This document shows positions 6,428 through 13,745 of a stretch of 19,872 nt of DNA, in pieces (within the stretch, counting starts at the first letter, position 1; each line of letters starts with the position of its first letter). Location of the stretch: contig CAXHFH010000037.1 of assembly GCA_964015995.1 (NCBI GenBank), positions 1 through 19,872 on the forward strand. Direction: 5' to 3'. A program made the translations under genes and the position numbers. The stretch is from UBA1672 sp964015995 (GTDB lineage: Bacteria > Pseudomonadota > Alphaproteobacteria > Micavibrionales > Micavibrionaceae). The notes below the pieces were generated by a model. The model was not told the DNA's origin. It made no database searches and saw only the letters and a program-made list of their open reading frames with translations.

Positions 6428-6793
6428 ATGGATATACAAGAAGCAATTATTATGTTTGATGCGCTATCTCAGGAGACTCGCCTGAGTGCATTTCGTTTGT
6501 TGGTAGAGGCTGGCGTTGAAGGCTTGCCTGCAGGTGCAATCAGTGAAAAGCTGGGTACACCTCACAACACAATGTCTTTTCACTTAAATCACCTGTCCAA
6601 TGCAGGGATTGTTTCATCACGTAAGGATGGTCGTTCGGTTATTTATTCAGCGAATTTTGATTTAATGCGCGATTTGATCGGCTTTATGGTGAAAGATTGC
6701 TGTAGCGTTGAGTTCGCCAGCATTCGTGAAGATAAGAAAAAAGGTTGCTCAATAATCGAGCTTGCGAATTGTTGTTCCCCCAAATCTAAATGA
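6428..6793 (+). CDS. arsR: ArsR family arsenite-responsive repressor
   Basis: A 121-residue winged-helix repressor of the ArsR/SmtB family. The helix-turn-helix is near residues 33-60 (AGAISEKLGTPHNTMSFHLNHL) and the β-wing near 61-74. The classical CVC metal site of the E. coli type is missing. Instead there is C91-C92 and C107, like the C-terminal three-cysteine arsenite site (C95, C96, C102) described for Acidithiobacillus ferrooxidans ArsR, plus an extra C115-C116. It is the first gene of the operon and probably controls itself through the 12-2-12 site just upstream. The start at 6428 fits the family's N-terminus but has no ribosome binding site; ATG at 6452 is the alternative. Confidence 0.92.
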   Translation: MDIQEAIIMFDALSQETRLSAFRLLVEAGVEGLPAGAISEKLGTPHNTMSFHLNHLSNAGIVSSRKDGRSVIYSANFDLMRDLIGFMVKDCCSVEFASIREDKKKGCSIIELANCCSPKSK

Positions 6794-6804
6794 AAGGTCT
6801 GATT

Positions 6805-7245
6805 ATGAAACGTATGCATATACATGTTGGTGTCGAAAGTCTGGATGATAGTATTAAATTCTACAACGCGCTGTTTAACGCTGAGCCCGTCAAAACAAAA
6901 GACGATTATGCGAAATGGATGTTGGATGACCCGCGTATAAATTTTGCGATTTCAACGCGTGTAAAAACAAAGGGCGTTGATCACCTCGGCATTCAGGTGG
7001 ATGACTTATCCGAACTTGAGGCAATCAGAGCGCAAATGTCTGCGGCCAATATCTCAACGCATGATGACGGTGAAACAACATGCTGTTATGCACGCTCTGA
7101 AAAATCTTGGGTAAAAGACCCGAACGGCATTGCTTGGGAAGCCTATCAAACGATGGACGACGTGCAGATTTTTTCTGACAAAGACGCAGCAACCGATTCT
7201 GCTTGTTGTGTGCCAGACGCCAATCAGAAAACAGGCTGCTGTTAG
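6805..7245 (+). CDS. arsI: ArsI-type C-As lyase (VOC family)
   Basis: A 146-residue vicinal-oxygen-chelate protein of the ArsI/CadI family. ArsI is a non-haem iron dioxygenase that cleaves the carbon-arsenic bond of trivalent methyl and aromatic arsenicals. The metal ligands can be placed at H5 or H7, H60 and E112, and the vicinal thiols that bind arsenic are C93-C94 in TTCCYA. The length fits the family. The tail carries two further pairs, C134-C135 and C145-C146. I chose ATG at 6805 because AAAGG lies seven bases before it; ATG at 6790 overlaps the arsR stop and adds five residues. It is the second gene of the operon. A cadmium-binding CadI role is possible, but the context favours arsenic. 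Confidence 0.88.
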   Translation: MKRMHIHVGVESLDDSIKFYNALFNAEPVKTKDDYAKWMLDDPRINFAISTRVKTKGVDHLGIQVDDLSELEAIRAQMSAANISTHDDGETTCCYARSEKSWVKDPNGIAWEAYQTMDDVQIFSDKDAATDSACCVPDANQKTGCC

Positions 7246-7247
7246 TG

Positions 7248-7658
7248 ATGAAACACGTTCTTGTTCTTTGTACTGGTAACGCCTGCCGTTCTATTATGGC
7301 CGAAGCTTTGATCAATCACTTAGGCGCAGGCAGCTATAAAGCGGTTAGTGCAGGCAGCGATCCGACAGGTGAGGTTCATCCGAAATCTATTGAAACATTA
7401 GGGCGGCATGGCATTCCTGTCCATGAACCACGAAGCAAGTCATGGGATGAATTTGAGGGTACAAATTTTGATCTGGTGATTACGGTTTGCGATGCCGCCG
7501 CAGGGCAAGTATGCCCGATTTTCTTTGGAAAGCACGAAAAACTACATTGGAGCACGCCTGACCCAGCCGCCGCAAAAGGAAGTGAAGTGGGAATAACCGC
7601 CGCCTTTGATGATGCGTTCAATATGTTAAAATCCAGAATCAAAAGAGAATTACTATGA
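7248..7658 (+). CDS. arsC: Arsenate reductase, low-molecular-weight phosphatase type
   Basis: A 136-residue cytoplasmic enzyme that reduces arsenate to arsenite. The phosphatase loop C8-TGNAC-R14-S is intact, the further cysteines C81 and C89 could serve as redox relay, and D105-P106 matches the conserved DP loop. This is the family related to thioredoxin-coupled and mycothiol/glutathione-coupled ArsC; which donor is used cannot be read here. The start at 7248 is two bases after the arsI stop; the frame is open upstream, but only as overlap with arsI. It overlaps acr3 by four bases (ATGA), so the two are translationally coupled. Confidence 0.92.
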   Translation: MKHVLVLCTGNACRSIMAEALINHLGAGSYKAVSAGSDPTGEVHPKSIETLGRHGIPVHEPRSKSWDEFEGTNFDLVITVCDAAAGQVCPIFFGKHEKLHWSTPDPAAAKGSEVGITAAFDDAFNMLKSRIKRELL

Positions 7659-8701
7659 ATGCAGATTCACAATCACCAATGGGATTATTTGAACGCTATC
7701 TCTCGCTATGGGTTGGTTTATGCATTGCTGCGGGCGTTGGTTTGGGCATTGTCATGCCGAGCCTGTTTGAAACGATAGCCGCCATAGAATATGCCAGTGT
7801 TAATCTGGTGGTCGCGGTTTTTATATGGGTGATGATTTACCCGATGATGGTGAATGTTGATTTCGCGAGCCTTAAAGACGTTGGCAAAAAGCCAAAGGGC
7901 TTATGTATTACGCTGGTTGTGAACTGGTTGATTAAGCCATTTACAATGGCGGCGCTTGGTATTCTGTTTTTTCAATATCTGTTTGCGGGGTTGGTCGACC
8001 CGCAAGATGCTAAGGAATATATCGCGGGGATGATCCTGCTCGGCGTCGCGCCATGCACGGCGATGGTGTTTGTCTGGAGTCAGCTTGTCCGCGGCGATGC
8101 GAATTATACGCTCGTGCAGGTGTCTATAAATGATATCATAATGGTGTTTGCCTTTGCCCCGATTACGGCTTTCTTGCTGGGGGTAACGGATATTGTTGTG
8201 CCATGGGAAACGTTACTTTTATCTGTGGTGCTCTATGTTGTTATTCCTTTGGCTGCGGGCTATGTCACGCGCAAAATGCTAGACGGCTCAGGCAATGATG
8301 AAAAGATTTCCGGCTTCACAGGAAAGGTCAAGCCGTTCTCCATTATGGGGTTGCTGGCAACTGTTGTTTTGCTGTTTGGGTTTCAGGCGCAAACAATCAT
8401 TGATAAGCCGCTCATTATCGCATTAATTGCTATTCCGCTCCTTATTCAGAGCTATGGCATTTTCGTTATTGCTTACGGTTGGGCTTATGTCTGGCGTGTG
8501 CCGTTTTCTACGGCGGCTCCTGCAGCGCTCATCGGAACATCCAACTTCTTTGAATTGGCTGTTGCTGTCGCGATTAGCTTATTCGGCCTGAATTCGGGTG
8601 CGGCATTGGCAACGGTGGTGGGGGTGCTGGTTGAGGTTCCCGTCATGTTATCCTTGGTCGCAATTGCGAACCGAACCAGGGCTCATTTTTCACAAGATTA
8701 A
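7655..8701 (+). CDS. acr3: Arsenite efflux permease ACR3
   Basis: A 348-residue inner-membrane arsenite exporter of the Acr3 family (BART superfamily) with about ten membrane helices. The essential cysteine lies in GVAPCTAMVFVWSQL (C134), and the second conserved block in the C-terminal half reads IGTSNFFELAVAVAISLFGLNSGAALATVVGVLVE around residues 290-330. It works with the proton gradient and needs no ATPase. The ATG overlaps the arsC stop (ATGA). It is the last gene of the operon. I see no clear terminator after it; the next 85 bases lead into a degenerate repeat. Confidence 0.94.
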   Translation: MNADSQSPMGLFERYLSLWVGLCIAAGVGLGIVMPSLFETIAAIEYASVNLVVAVFIWVMIYPMMVNVDFASLKDVGKKPKGLCITLVVNWLIKPFTMAALGILFFQYLFAGLVDPQDAKEYIAGMILLGVAPCTAMVFVWSQLVRGDANYTLVQVSINDIIMVFAFAPITAFLLGVTDIVVPWETLLLSVVLYVVIPLAAGYVTRKMLDGSGNDEKISGFTGKVKPFSIMGLLATVVLLFGFQAQTIIDKPLIIALIAIPLLIQSYGIFVIAYGWAYVWRVPFSTAAPAALIGTSNFFELAVAVAISLFGLNSGAALATVVGVLVEVPVMLSLVAIANRTRAHFSQD

Positions 8702-8772
8702 GCCATTTCTACTGAACGTAAGTTGTGTGTTGTGCGACAAAGCATTTGGCTGCCAGGTTCAATGTCGAGTGT

Positions 8773-8781
8773 GGGGGGGGG
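8773..8781. repeat. Poly-G tract of 9
   Basis: Nine G in a row lie immediately before repeat copy C, in the 261-base gap after acr3. A tract of eight G also lies downstream of copy B at 6259-6266. The sequences around the tracts do not otherwise match. Confidence 0.8.
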
Positions 8782-8782
8782 C

Positions 8783-8894
8783 ATGGAGCGAGCCTATCCA
8801 CGGGCAACAACTGGCTGTGAAACAGGTAAGCATCCAAGATATTAGAGCGCCTGTTTAAGTGTTAGTCTACTTTCAGTTTCAAAAGTTGATTCTG
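8783..8894 (+). pseudogene. Degenerate copy of the 3' end of the gene at 5514 (copy C)
   Basis: The stretch 8783-8845 reads MERAYPRATTGCETGKHPRY and a TAG, matching the end of the cysteine-rich protein (DRAYPRALAGCETGKYLPL). Past the stop, homology to copy B continues for about 50 bases, through TTTCAGTTTCAAAAGTTGAT and CTG. The copy begins right after a nine-G run and has no upstream part. With copies A and B it brackets the whole ars operon in direct orientation. Confidence 0.7.
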
Positions 8895-8962
8895 GCGGCG
8901 TATATGCGTTACTATCAATGAAAATAATGTACATGCCAAATTAAGGCTGTGGTGGGTTTGAA

Positions 8963-9667
8963 ATGAATCAAGATCATATTTCATGGAGAGATGTCATTCA
9001 GGTTGATCCTGATGGGGATTTGCTTGTCTATGATTTATCGCCTGAAGAGTTTCAAGAAAAAGTAGAGCAAATTGAGGCTTTTCTTGATTTTGTTGAATGC
9101 ACTGATAAAGGGCAGGAATTGTTGCGGGATATTCAGGAGCAACAAAAGAACAACAATGACGGCGAGAAGGTTCATATCAAGCTGAGTGACACAACCGACT
9201 CTGAGGCTACGCAAGATGGTGTCATTATAATCAATACAAATACGCCTGATTATTTGATTTTTATGGATCAAAATTCAGGTGAAGCAAAGGCCGTTAGTCT
9301 TGAAAGATGTGTGTTTCATGAATTGTGTCATATGTCAGATGAAAGGTTGGCCGATATCTCACCGGGGGATATTTTGGCGGAAGAGTATGCAACGCAGCGC
9401 ACAGATGCTTTTGCATGTGCGTATATGCCTGAAATGGGATTGCGTGTGGCATATTTGAACGGAGCGGGGAAAGTTCCGGCCATGGGTGGCGATGGGGAGA
9501 AGGGAATGGATATGATTAAGTATGATTCTTATACTCAAGAGGAAATGGAAACGGCGATCAAAGAATTGCCGGAGCGTATAAAAGATGAGCGGCAGGGGGA
9601 GAACCCTTCTGATTTGGAATATATGGATATTGCAAACCCTTGTGTGGCGTCTGTCTTAAAGCATTAG
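8963..9667 (+). CDS. Putative zinc metalloprotease (HExxH)
   Basis: A 234-residue protein with no signal peptide. The zincin motif HELCH is at 119-123, preceded by a hydrophobic helix start (CVFHELCHMSD). Candidate third ligands are E140 or E141 in AEEYATQRTDAFA, a layout resembling gluzincins and the M91/NleD-like effector proteins. The N-terminal 115 residues are acidic and helical and I do not recognise them. The region after 165 is low in hydrophobic residues. No strong ribosome binding site is visible (GGTGGG before the ATG). It stands alone, with a terminator about 30 bases after the stop. The protease activity and the link to M91 are inferred from the motif only. Confidence 0.6.
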   Translation: MNQDHISWRDVIQVDPDGDLLVYDLSPEEFQEKVEQIEAFLDFVECTDKGQELLRDIQEQQKNNNDGEKVHIKLSDTTDSEATQDGVIIINTNTPDYLIFMDQNSGEAKAVSLERCVFHELCHMSDERLADISPGDILAEEYATQRTDAFACAYMPEMGLRVAYLNGAGKVPAMGGDGEKGMDMIKYDSYTQEEMETAIKELPERIKDERQGENPSDLEYMDIANPCVASVLKH

Positions 9668-9695
9668 GGAATCTAAAAATTATTGAGCGATGATG

Positions 9696-9717
9696 CCGCA
9701 ATTTTTGCGGTTTTTTT
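9696..9717 (+). terminator. Rho-independent terminator of the metalloprotease-like gene
   Basis: CCGCAA (9696-9701) pairs with TTGCGG (9705-9710) around a three-base loop, followed by seven T. It lies 28 bases after the stop at 9667. Confidence 0.9.
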
Positions 9718-9792
9718 ATGTGTAAAAGTGGGGTGGGGTCCCTGAATTGTGTAGAAAAAAAGAGGGTGCCCGTCAGTACTGCATGCGCGCGA

Positions 9793-9808
9793 GTGTGATT
9801 TATCACAC
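9793..9808. promoter_or_regulatory. Perfect palindrome GTGTGAT-TT-ATCACAC
   Basis: A 7-2-7 dyad lies between the two convergent genes. The half-site TGTGA resembles CRP/FNR-family sites, but the spacing (TGTGA-N4-TCACA) fits FNR-like sites better than CRP's N6. No promoter or downstream gene is placed to use it. The rest of the gap 9718-9896 shows no gene. Confidence 0.3.
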
Positions 9809-9896
9809 AAAAACAAGTGCCATCAATGGGAATTATCACCCGTGCGGGCGCGCCGATTGATGTGTCGCCGTTGGCGGTGTGTGTGGGGGCTTGTGT

Positions 9897-10259
9897 TTAT
9901 TTGTCTTTTTTGTTCTTTATCGCGTTTTTCAGTGCGTTAATGTCCTCGTAATCGAGGTCGGCTGCTTCCTTAAGGAGGCGAATTTCTTCATCTTTTTCCG
10001 CCAGTTGCGCGTAGGATTGATCAATCATGGAGGGGATGAGCCTATAGACGGGCACGCTAAGTGCTTTGGCGAGCTTGTTGATGGTGTCGAGCTTTGGGCT
10101 GGCTGATCTGTTTTGAAGGATGTCGCGTACGGCTGTTTCGCCAAGGCCGGCTTCTAGGGAGAGTTTTTTGGCGTTGGTTTGGCCTTTACGATCATTCAGG
10201 ATCGCTTTTAAGTTTCTTTTGAACTCGGCTGTGAGTTTGTCAGTTGGGTTTTTGCTCAT
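9897..10259 (-). CDS. XRE/Cro-type helix-turn-helix regulator
   Basis: A 120-residue DNA-binding protein. The Xre helix-turn-helix spans about residues 15-75, with the recognition part KKLSLEAGLGETAVRDILQNRSASPKLDTI; the scaffold ends in LAKALSVPVYRLIP. The last 45 residues are charged and look like a coiled coil, suitable for dimerisation. A nine-pair hairpin sits in its leader (10277-10300) and may be its own operator. The neighbouring small gene at 10356 is on the same strand about 97 bases upstream. The combination recalls repressor-plus-partner pairs of mobile elements or toxin-antitoxin modules, but no partner is recognisable. Confidence 0.85.
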   Translation of the reverse strand: MSKNPTDKLTAEFKRNLKAILNDRKGQTNAKKLSLEAGLGETAVRDILQNRSASPKLDTINKLAKALSVPVYRLIPSMIDQSYAQLAEKDEEIRLLKEAADLDYEDINALKNAIKNKKDK

Positions 10260-10276
10260 AGACCTATAATGACTAC

Positions 10277-10300
10277 TCCCCCTTCAATATGGAAGGGGGA
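10277..10300 (-). promoter_or_regulatory. Hairpin or operator in the XRE gene leader
   Basis: TCCCCCTTC (10277-10285) and GAAGGGGGA (10292-10300) are perfect inverted copies with a six-base spacer. They end 18 bases before the XRE start at 10259 on the minus strand, a natural place for an autoregulatory site or for RNA folding that controls translation. Confidence 0.5.
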
Positions 10301-10355
10301 AGTTTCCCGCAAAAGATTGCAAGATCCTAATTATCTTTTTGTGTGTTGTTAGGTT

Positions 10356-10730
10356 CTAGGTAGGCGTGAAGTCAGTTGCGCCCCACCAGTCGGCGACGCT
10401 TCCACCTGCACTTGAAATGCCTTCCAAGCCTGCTTCCCAAACTGGTCCGCTGTTCATGACGCCTGTTCCAAGATATGTCCCAACGTTCCCAATGCTTTGA
10501 GCTGCTGCTCCCGTAAGGGTTGTGGCGGCTTCTTGTGTTGCAACGCTGTTGGCAACTGATGCCAAGAGGGTCGGGTCCATAGCAAACGATAATGCTGCTA
10601 TGGCAGCTGAACCTATGAGGACTGGTTTCGCAACTCTGACTGCCGTGTTAAAGCCACCCTTGATTGATTGCCAAGTGCTTTTACCTGCATTTTCTATTGT
10701 GTCTACTGCACCGTCTACTGCATTTGCCAT
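10356..10730 (-). CDS. Small hydrophobic orphan protein
   Basis: A 124-residue protein rich in Ala, Gly, Ser and Thr and without cysteine. A hydrophobic segment lies near residues 35-51 (AKPVLIGSAAIAALSFA); the N-terminal 30 residues look amphipathic, and the C-terminus is unusual, with DWWGATDFTPT. I do not recognise it. A GGAAA ribosome binding site lies a few bases before the ATG, and a good promoter with extended -10 lies 50 bases upstream, so it is probably a real gene transcribed on its own even though it follows uvrA. It could be a small secreted, bacteriocin-like or phage-like membrane-active protein, but nothing in the sequence proves that. Confidence 0.6.
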   Translation of the reverse strand: MANAVDGAVDTIENAGKSTWQSIKGGFNTAVRVAKPVLIGSAAIAALSFAMDPTLLASVANSVATQEAATTLTGAAAQSIGNVGTYLGTGVMNSGPVWEAGLEGISSAGGSVADWWGATDFTPT

Positions 10731-10781
10731 TGTAAATTTCCTTTACACCCTAAATTTATAAACTAATTCCGCTTTTGGTAA

Positions 10782-10811
10782 ATTCTAGCATGTGGTTTTT
10801 CATATATGCAA
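10782..10811 (-). promoter_or_regulatory. Promoter of the small hydrophobic gene
   Basis: Read on the minus strand, TTGCAT (10811-10806) is followed after 18 bases by TAGAAT (10787-10782), with TG one base before the -10 (extended -10). The start would be near 10776, about 45 bases before the ATG. It lies just after the uvrA stop. Confidence 0.55.
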
Positions 10812-10824
10812 GCTTTTTCATATT

Positions 10825-13695
10825 TTATTCCGCAGCGGCTTGGGTAAAGCTGTGTTTTTTAAGGATTTCCTTTAAGAATTGTCCTGTATAGCTCTTTTTG
10901 ATGGCGCATATCTCTTCGGGGGTACCTTTGGCAACGATTTCCCCGCCCTTGTCCCCGCCTTCAGGGCCGATATCGATAACGTGGTCAGCTGTTTTGATAA
11001 CGTCTAAGTTATGCTCGATCACGATAACGGTGTTGCCTTGATCGACCAATTTATGCAGTACTTCCAGTAGTTTGCGAACATCTTCAAAGTGAAGTCCTGT
11101 TGTCGGTTCATCCAGAATATAGAGCGTTTTTCCCGTGGAGCGCTTTGAAAGCTCCTTTGAAAGCTTTACGCGCTGTGCTTCGCCTCCTGATAAGGTGTTG
11201 GCCTGTTGGCCGACCTTGATGTAGGTCAGACCAACATCCTTCAGTGTTTGCATTTTATCGCGAATCGATGGTATCGCATCGAAAAATTCGGCCGCTTCTT
11301 CTACGGTCATGTCTAACACGTCGGCGATGGATTTTCCTTTATATTTAACTTCCAGCGTTTCACGGTTGTATCGCTTGCCGTTGCAGGTTTCGCATTCGAC
11401 GTAAACATCAGGCAGGAAATGCATCTCGATCTTGATAACGCCATCCCCTTGGCAGGCTTCACATCGCCCACCTTTAACGTTGAAGGAGAATCGTCCGGCC
11501 TTATACCCGCGTGCTTTTGCTTCGGGAAGGCCCGAGAACCAATCACGTATGGGTGTGAACGCGCCTGTATAGGTTGCGGGGTTTGATCTTGGTGTGCGTC
11601 CGATGGGGGATTGGTCGATATCGATAACTTTATCAACGTGCTCTAATCCCTTGATTTCTTTATGGGGGAGGGGCTGCTCCTTTGATTTCATCAGGGTACG
11701 GCTGGCGGCGCGGTATAGCGTGTCGAGTGTTAGGGTTGATTTCCCCGATCCTGATACGCCTGTAATGCATGTGAATGTGCCCAAAGGAAATTTTGCTGAT
11801 ACATTCTGCAGGTTGTTTCCTGTGGCGCCGATGACTTCAAGGTGTTTGCCATTTTTGCCTTTACGGCGCTTTTCCGGCAATGGGACTTCTCGCTCGCCGC
11901 GCATATACTGGGCGGTGATGCTGTCTTTGCTTTTAAAAACGTCTTCAGGAAGTCCTTTTGCGATGATTTCACCGCCATGCACGCCTGCGCCCGGCCCGAT
12001 ATCAATTAAATAGTCGGCGTTTCGAATGGCGTCTTCGTCATGTTCGACCACCAAAACAGTGTTCCCGAGGTCACGAAGTCGTTTAAGAGTTTCTAGTAAC
12101 CTATTGTTATCACGCTGATGTAGGCCGATAGAGGGTTCGTCGAGGACATATAAGACGCCTGTCAGGCCGGAGCCGATTTGCGAGGCCAATCTGATACGTT
12201 GCGATTCGCCACCGGACAAAGTTCCGGAGGAACGGGATAGGTTCAAATAGTTCAAGCCAACATTCACAAGGAAGGTCAGGCGCTCATCTATCTCTTTGAG
12301 GATTTTTTCAGCGATTTGTTGTTGCTGCGACGTTAGTTTTTTGGGCAATTCCGCGAACCATTTATGCGCCTCTTGAATGCTAAGCGCGCTGATTGTTGAT
12401 ATATGCTCACCATTGATTTTAACCGCTAATGCCTCTTCTTTAAGGCGCAATCCGTTGCATGCGTTACAGGGGATGCTGACCATGTAGGAGCTTAAATGCT
12501 CCCTCATTGAATTACTGTCAGTCTCAACAATCCGCCGTTTTAGGTTGTTTATGACGCCTTCGAACGGCTTTTTGCTTTTCCATGTGCTTTCGTTCTTGCT
12601 CTGGTATGTGGTTTCAATAACCGTTTCACCTGATCCATAAAGCATGATGTCTTTATGCTCCCGCTTCAAATCCTTCCACGGCGTGTCCATATCAAAGCCG
12701 TAAAACTCCACAACGGCTTGCATGGCCTGCATATAAAATGGTGCAAAATTCTTTGACCACGGCACAATCGCACCTTCGGCGATGGATTTATTCTGATCCG
12801 GTACGACCAGATTCTCATCAAAATCATTTTGTTCGCCCAATCCGTCACATTTTGGGCATGCCCCGTGGGGGGAGTTAAAGGAAAATAGGCGCGGTTCAAT
12901 CTCCGCAATCGTAAAGCCTGACACAGGACATGCGAATTTTTCCGAGAATAGTTTTTGTTCACTCGATGTGGCATCTTCCGCAATAACAAGGCCGTCGGCC
13001 AGACCCAGAGCAGTTTCAACCGAATCTGCAAGGCGTTTTTGGAGCGATTCTTTCGAATCGTTGCGTATGACAAGGCGGTCGACGACAACTTCTATGTCAT
13101 GTTTTAGCTTTTTGTTTAAGTCAGGCACTTCGTCAATTTCATGCAGTGTCCCGTCAACTTTAATGCGGCCAAAGCCTTTTGCCTGTAACTCTTTGAATTC
13201 TTTTTTATATTCGCCTTTGCGTCCACGTACGATAGGGGCAAGAATGTACAGCTTTGTGCCTTCGTCCATGGCCAAAATCTGATCAACAATTTCACTAACG
13301 GTTTGGCTAGTGATGGGTTTTCCGGTGGCGGGGGAATAGGGCACACCAACACGTGCCCATAAAAGGCGCATATAATCGTAGATTTCTGTGACCGTACCCA
13401 CCGTTGAACGTGGGTTTTTACTTGTTGTTTTTTGTTCAATCGAAATAGCAGGGGATAGGCCCTCGATGCTGTCGACATCGGGTTTTTGCATCATTTCCAA
13501 AAATTGGCGCGCATAGGCAGATAGGCTTTCAACGTATCTGCGTTGTCCTTCTGCGTATATCGTATCGAAGGCAAGGGATGATTTACCGGAACCGGACAGG
13601 CCGGTGACCACGACAAGTTTGTCGCGTGGGATGTCGATATTAACATTCTTTAGGTTATGTTCACGCGCCCCGCGGACGCTAATCTCTGTCAGCAT
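10825..13695 (-). CDS. uvrA: Excinuclease ABC subunit A
   Basis: A 956-residue DNA damage recognition ATPase of nucleotide excision repair that loads UvrB onto lesions. The first Walker A is GLSGSGKS at 32-39 and the second, GVSGSGKS, is near 648. ABC signatures are LSGGESQRIRLAS and LSGGEAQRVKLSK, with Walker B followed by DEPSIGLH and DEPTTGLH. The large zinc finger near the second half has CEAC and CETC. The first zinc module has C256-P-V-S259 in place of CxxC, though C279 and C282 are present, so it probably does not bind zinc normally; I recall this form from other alphaproteobacteria. The GGDEF gene ends 50 bases upstream on the same strand and may be co-transcribed. No SOS box is evident. 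Confidence 0.97.
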   Translation of the reverse strand: MLTEISVRGAREHNLKNVNIDIPRDKLVVVTGLSGSGKSSLAFDTIYAEGQRRYVESLSAYARQFLEMMQKPDVDSIEGLSPAISIEQKTTSKNPRSTVGTVTEIYDYMRLLWARVGVPYSPATGKPITSQTVSEIVDQILAMDEGTKLYILAPIVRGRKGEYKKEFKELQAKGFGRIKVDGTLHEIDEVPDLNKKLKHDIEVVVDRLVIRNDSKESLQKRLADSVETALGLADGLVIAEDATSSEQKLFSEKFACPVSGFTIAEIEPRLFSFNSPHGACPKCDGLGEQNDFDENLVVPDQNKSIAEGAIVPWSKNFAPFYMQAMQAVVEFYGFDMDTPWKDLKREHKDIMLYGSGETVIETTYQSKNESTWKSKKPFEGVINNLKRRIVETDSNSMREHLSSYMVSIPCNACNGLRLKEEALAVKINGEHISTISALSIQEAHKWFAELPKKLTSQQQQIAEKILKEIDERLTFLVNVGLNYLNLSRSSGTLSGGESQRIRLASQIGSGLTGVLYVLDEPSIGLHQRDNNRLLETLKRLRDLGNTVLVVEHDEDAIRNADYLIDIGPGAGVHGGEIIAKGLPEDVFKSKDSITAQYMRGEREVPLPEKRRKGKNGKHLEVIGATGNNLQNVSAKFPLGTFTCITGVSGSGKSTLTLDTLYRAASRTLMKSKEQPLPHKEIKGLEHVDKVIDIDQSPIGRTPRSNPATYTGAFTPIRDWFSGLPEAKARGYKAGRFSFNVKGGRCEACQGDGVIKIEMHFLPDVYVECETCNGKRYNRETLEVKYKGKSIADVLDMTVEEAAEFFDAIPSIRDKMQTLKDVGLTYIKVGQQANTLSGGEAQRVKLSKELSKRSTGKTLYILDEPTTGLHFEDVRKLLEVLHKLVDQGNTVIVIEHNLDVIKTADHVIDIGPEGGDKGGEIVAKGTPEEICAIKKSYTGQFLKEILKKHSFTQAAAE

Positions 13696-13745
13696 GTGTC
13701 AGAATATGTATGAAAACCCGTGTTCAGGCAACAAGAATGAGAAAA

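Noticed and set aside
8598..8858. Plus-strand frame running from acr3 through repeat copy C
   Set aside because: It overlaps acr3 in another frame and reads through the poly-G and the repeat in the wrong frame for the homology.
11594..12013. Frame of 139 codons opposite uvrA
   Set aside because: It lies entirely inside uvrA, which has all its motifs, and it has no ribosome binding site.
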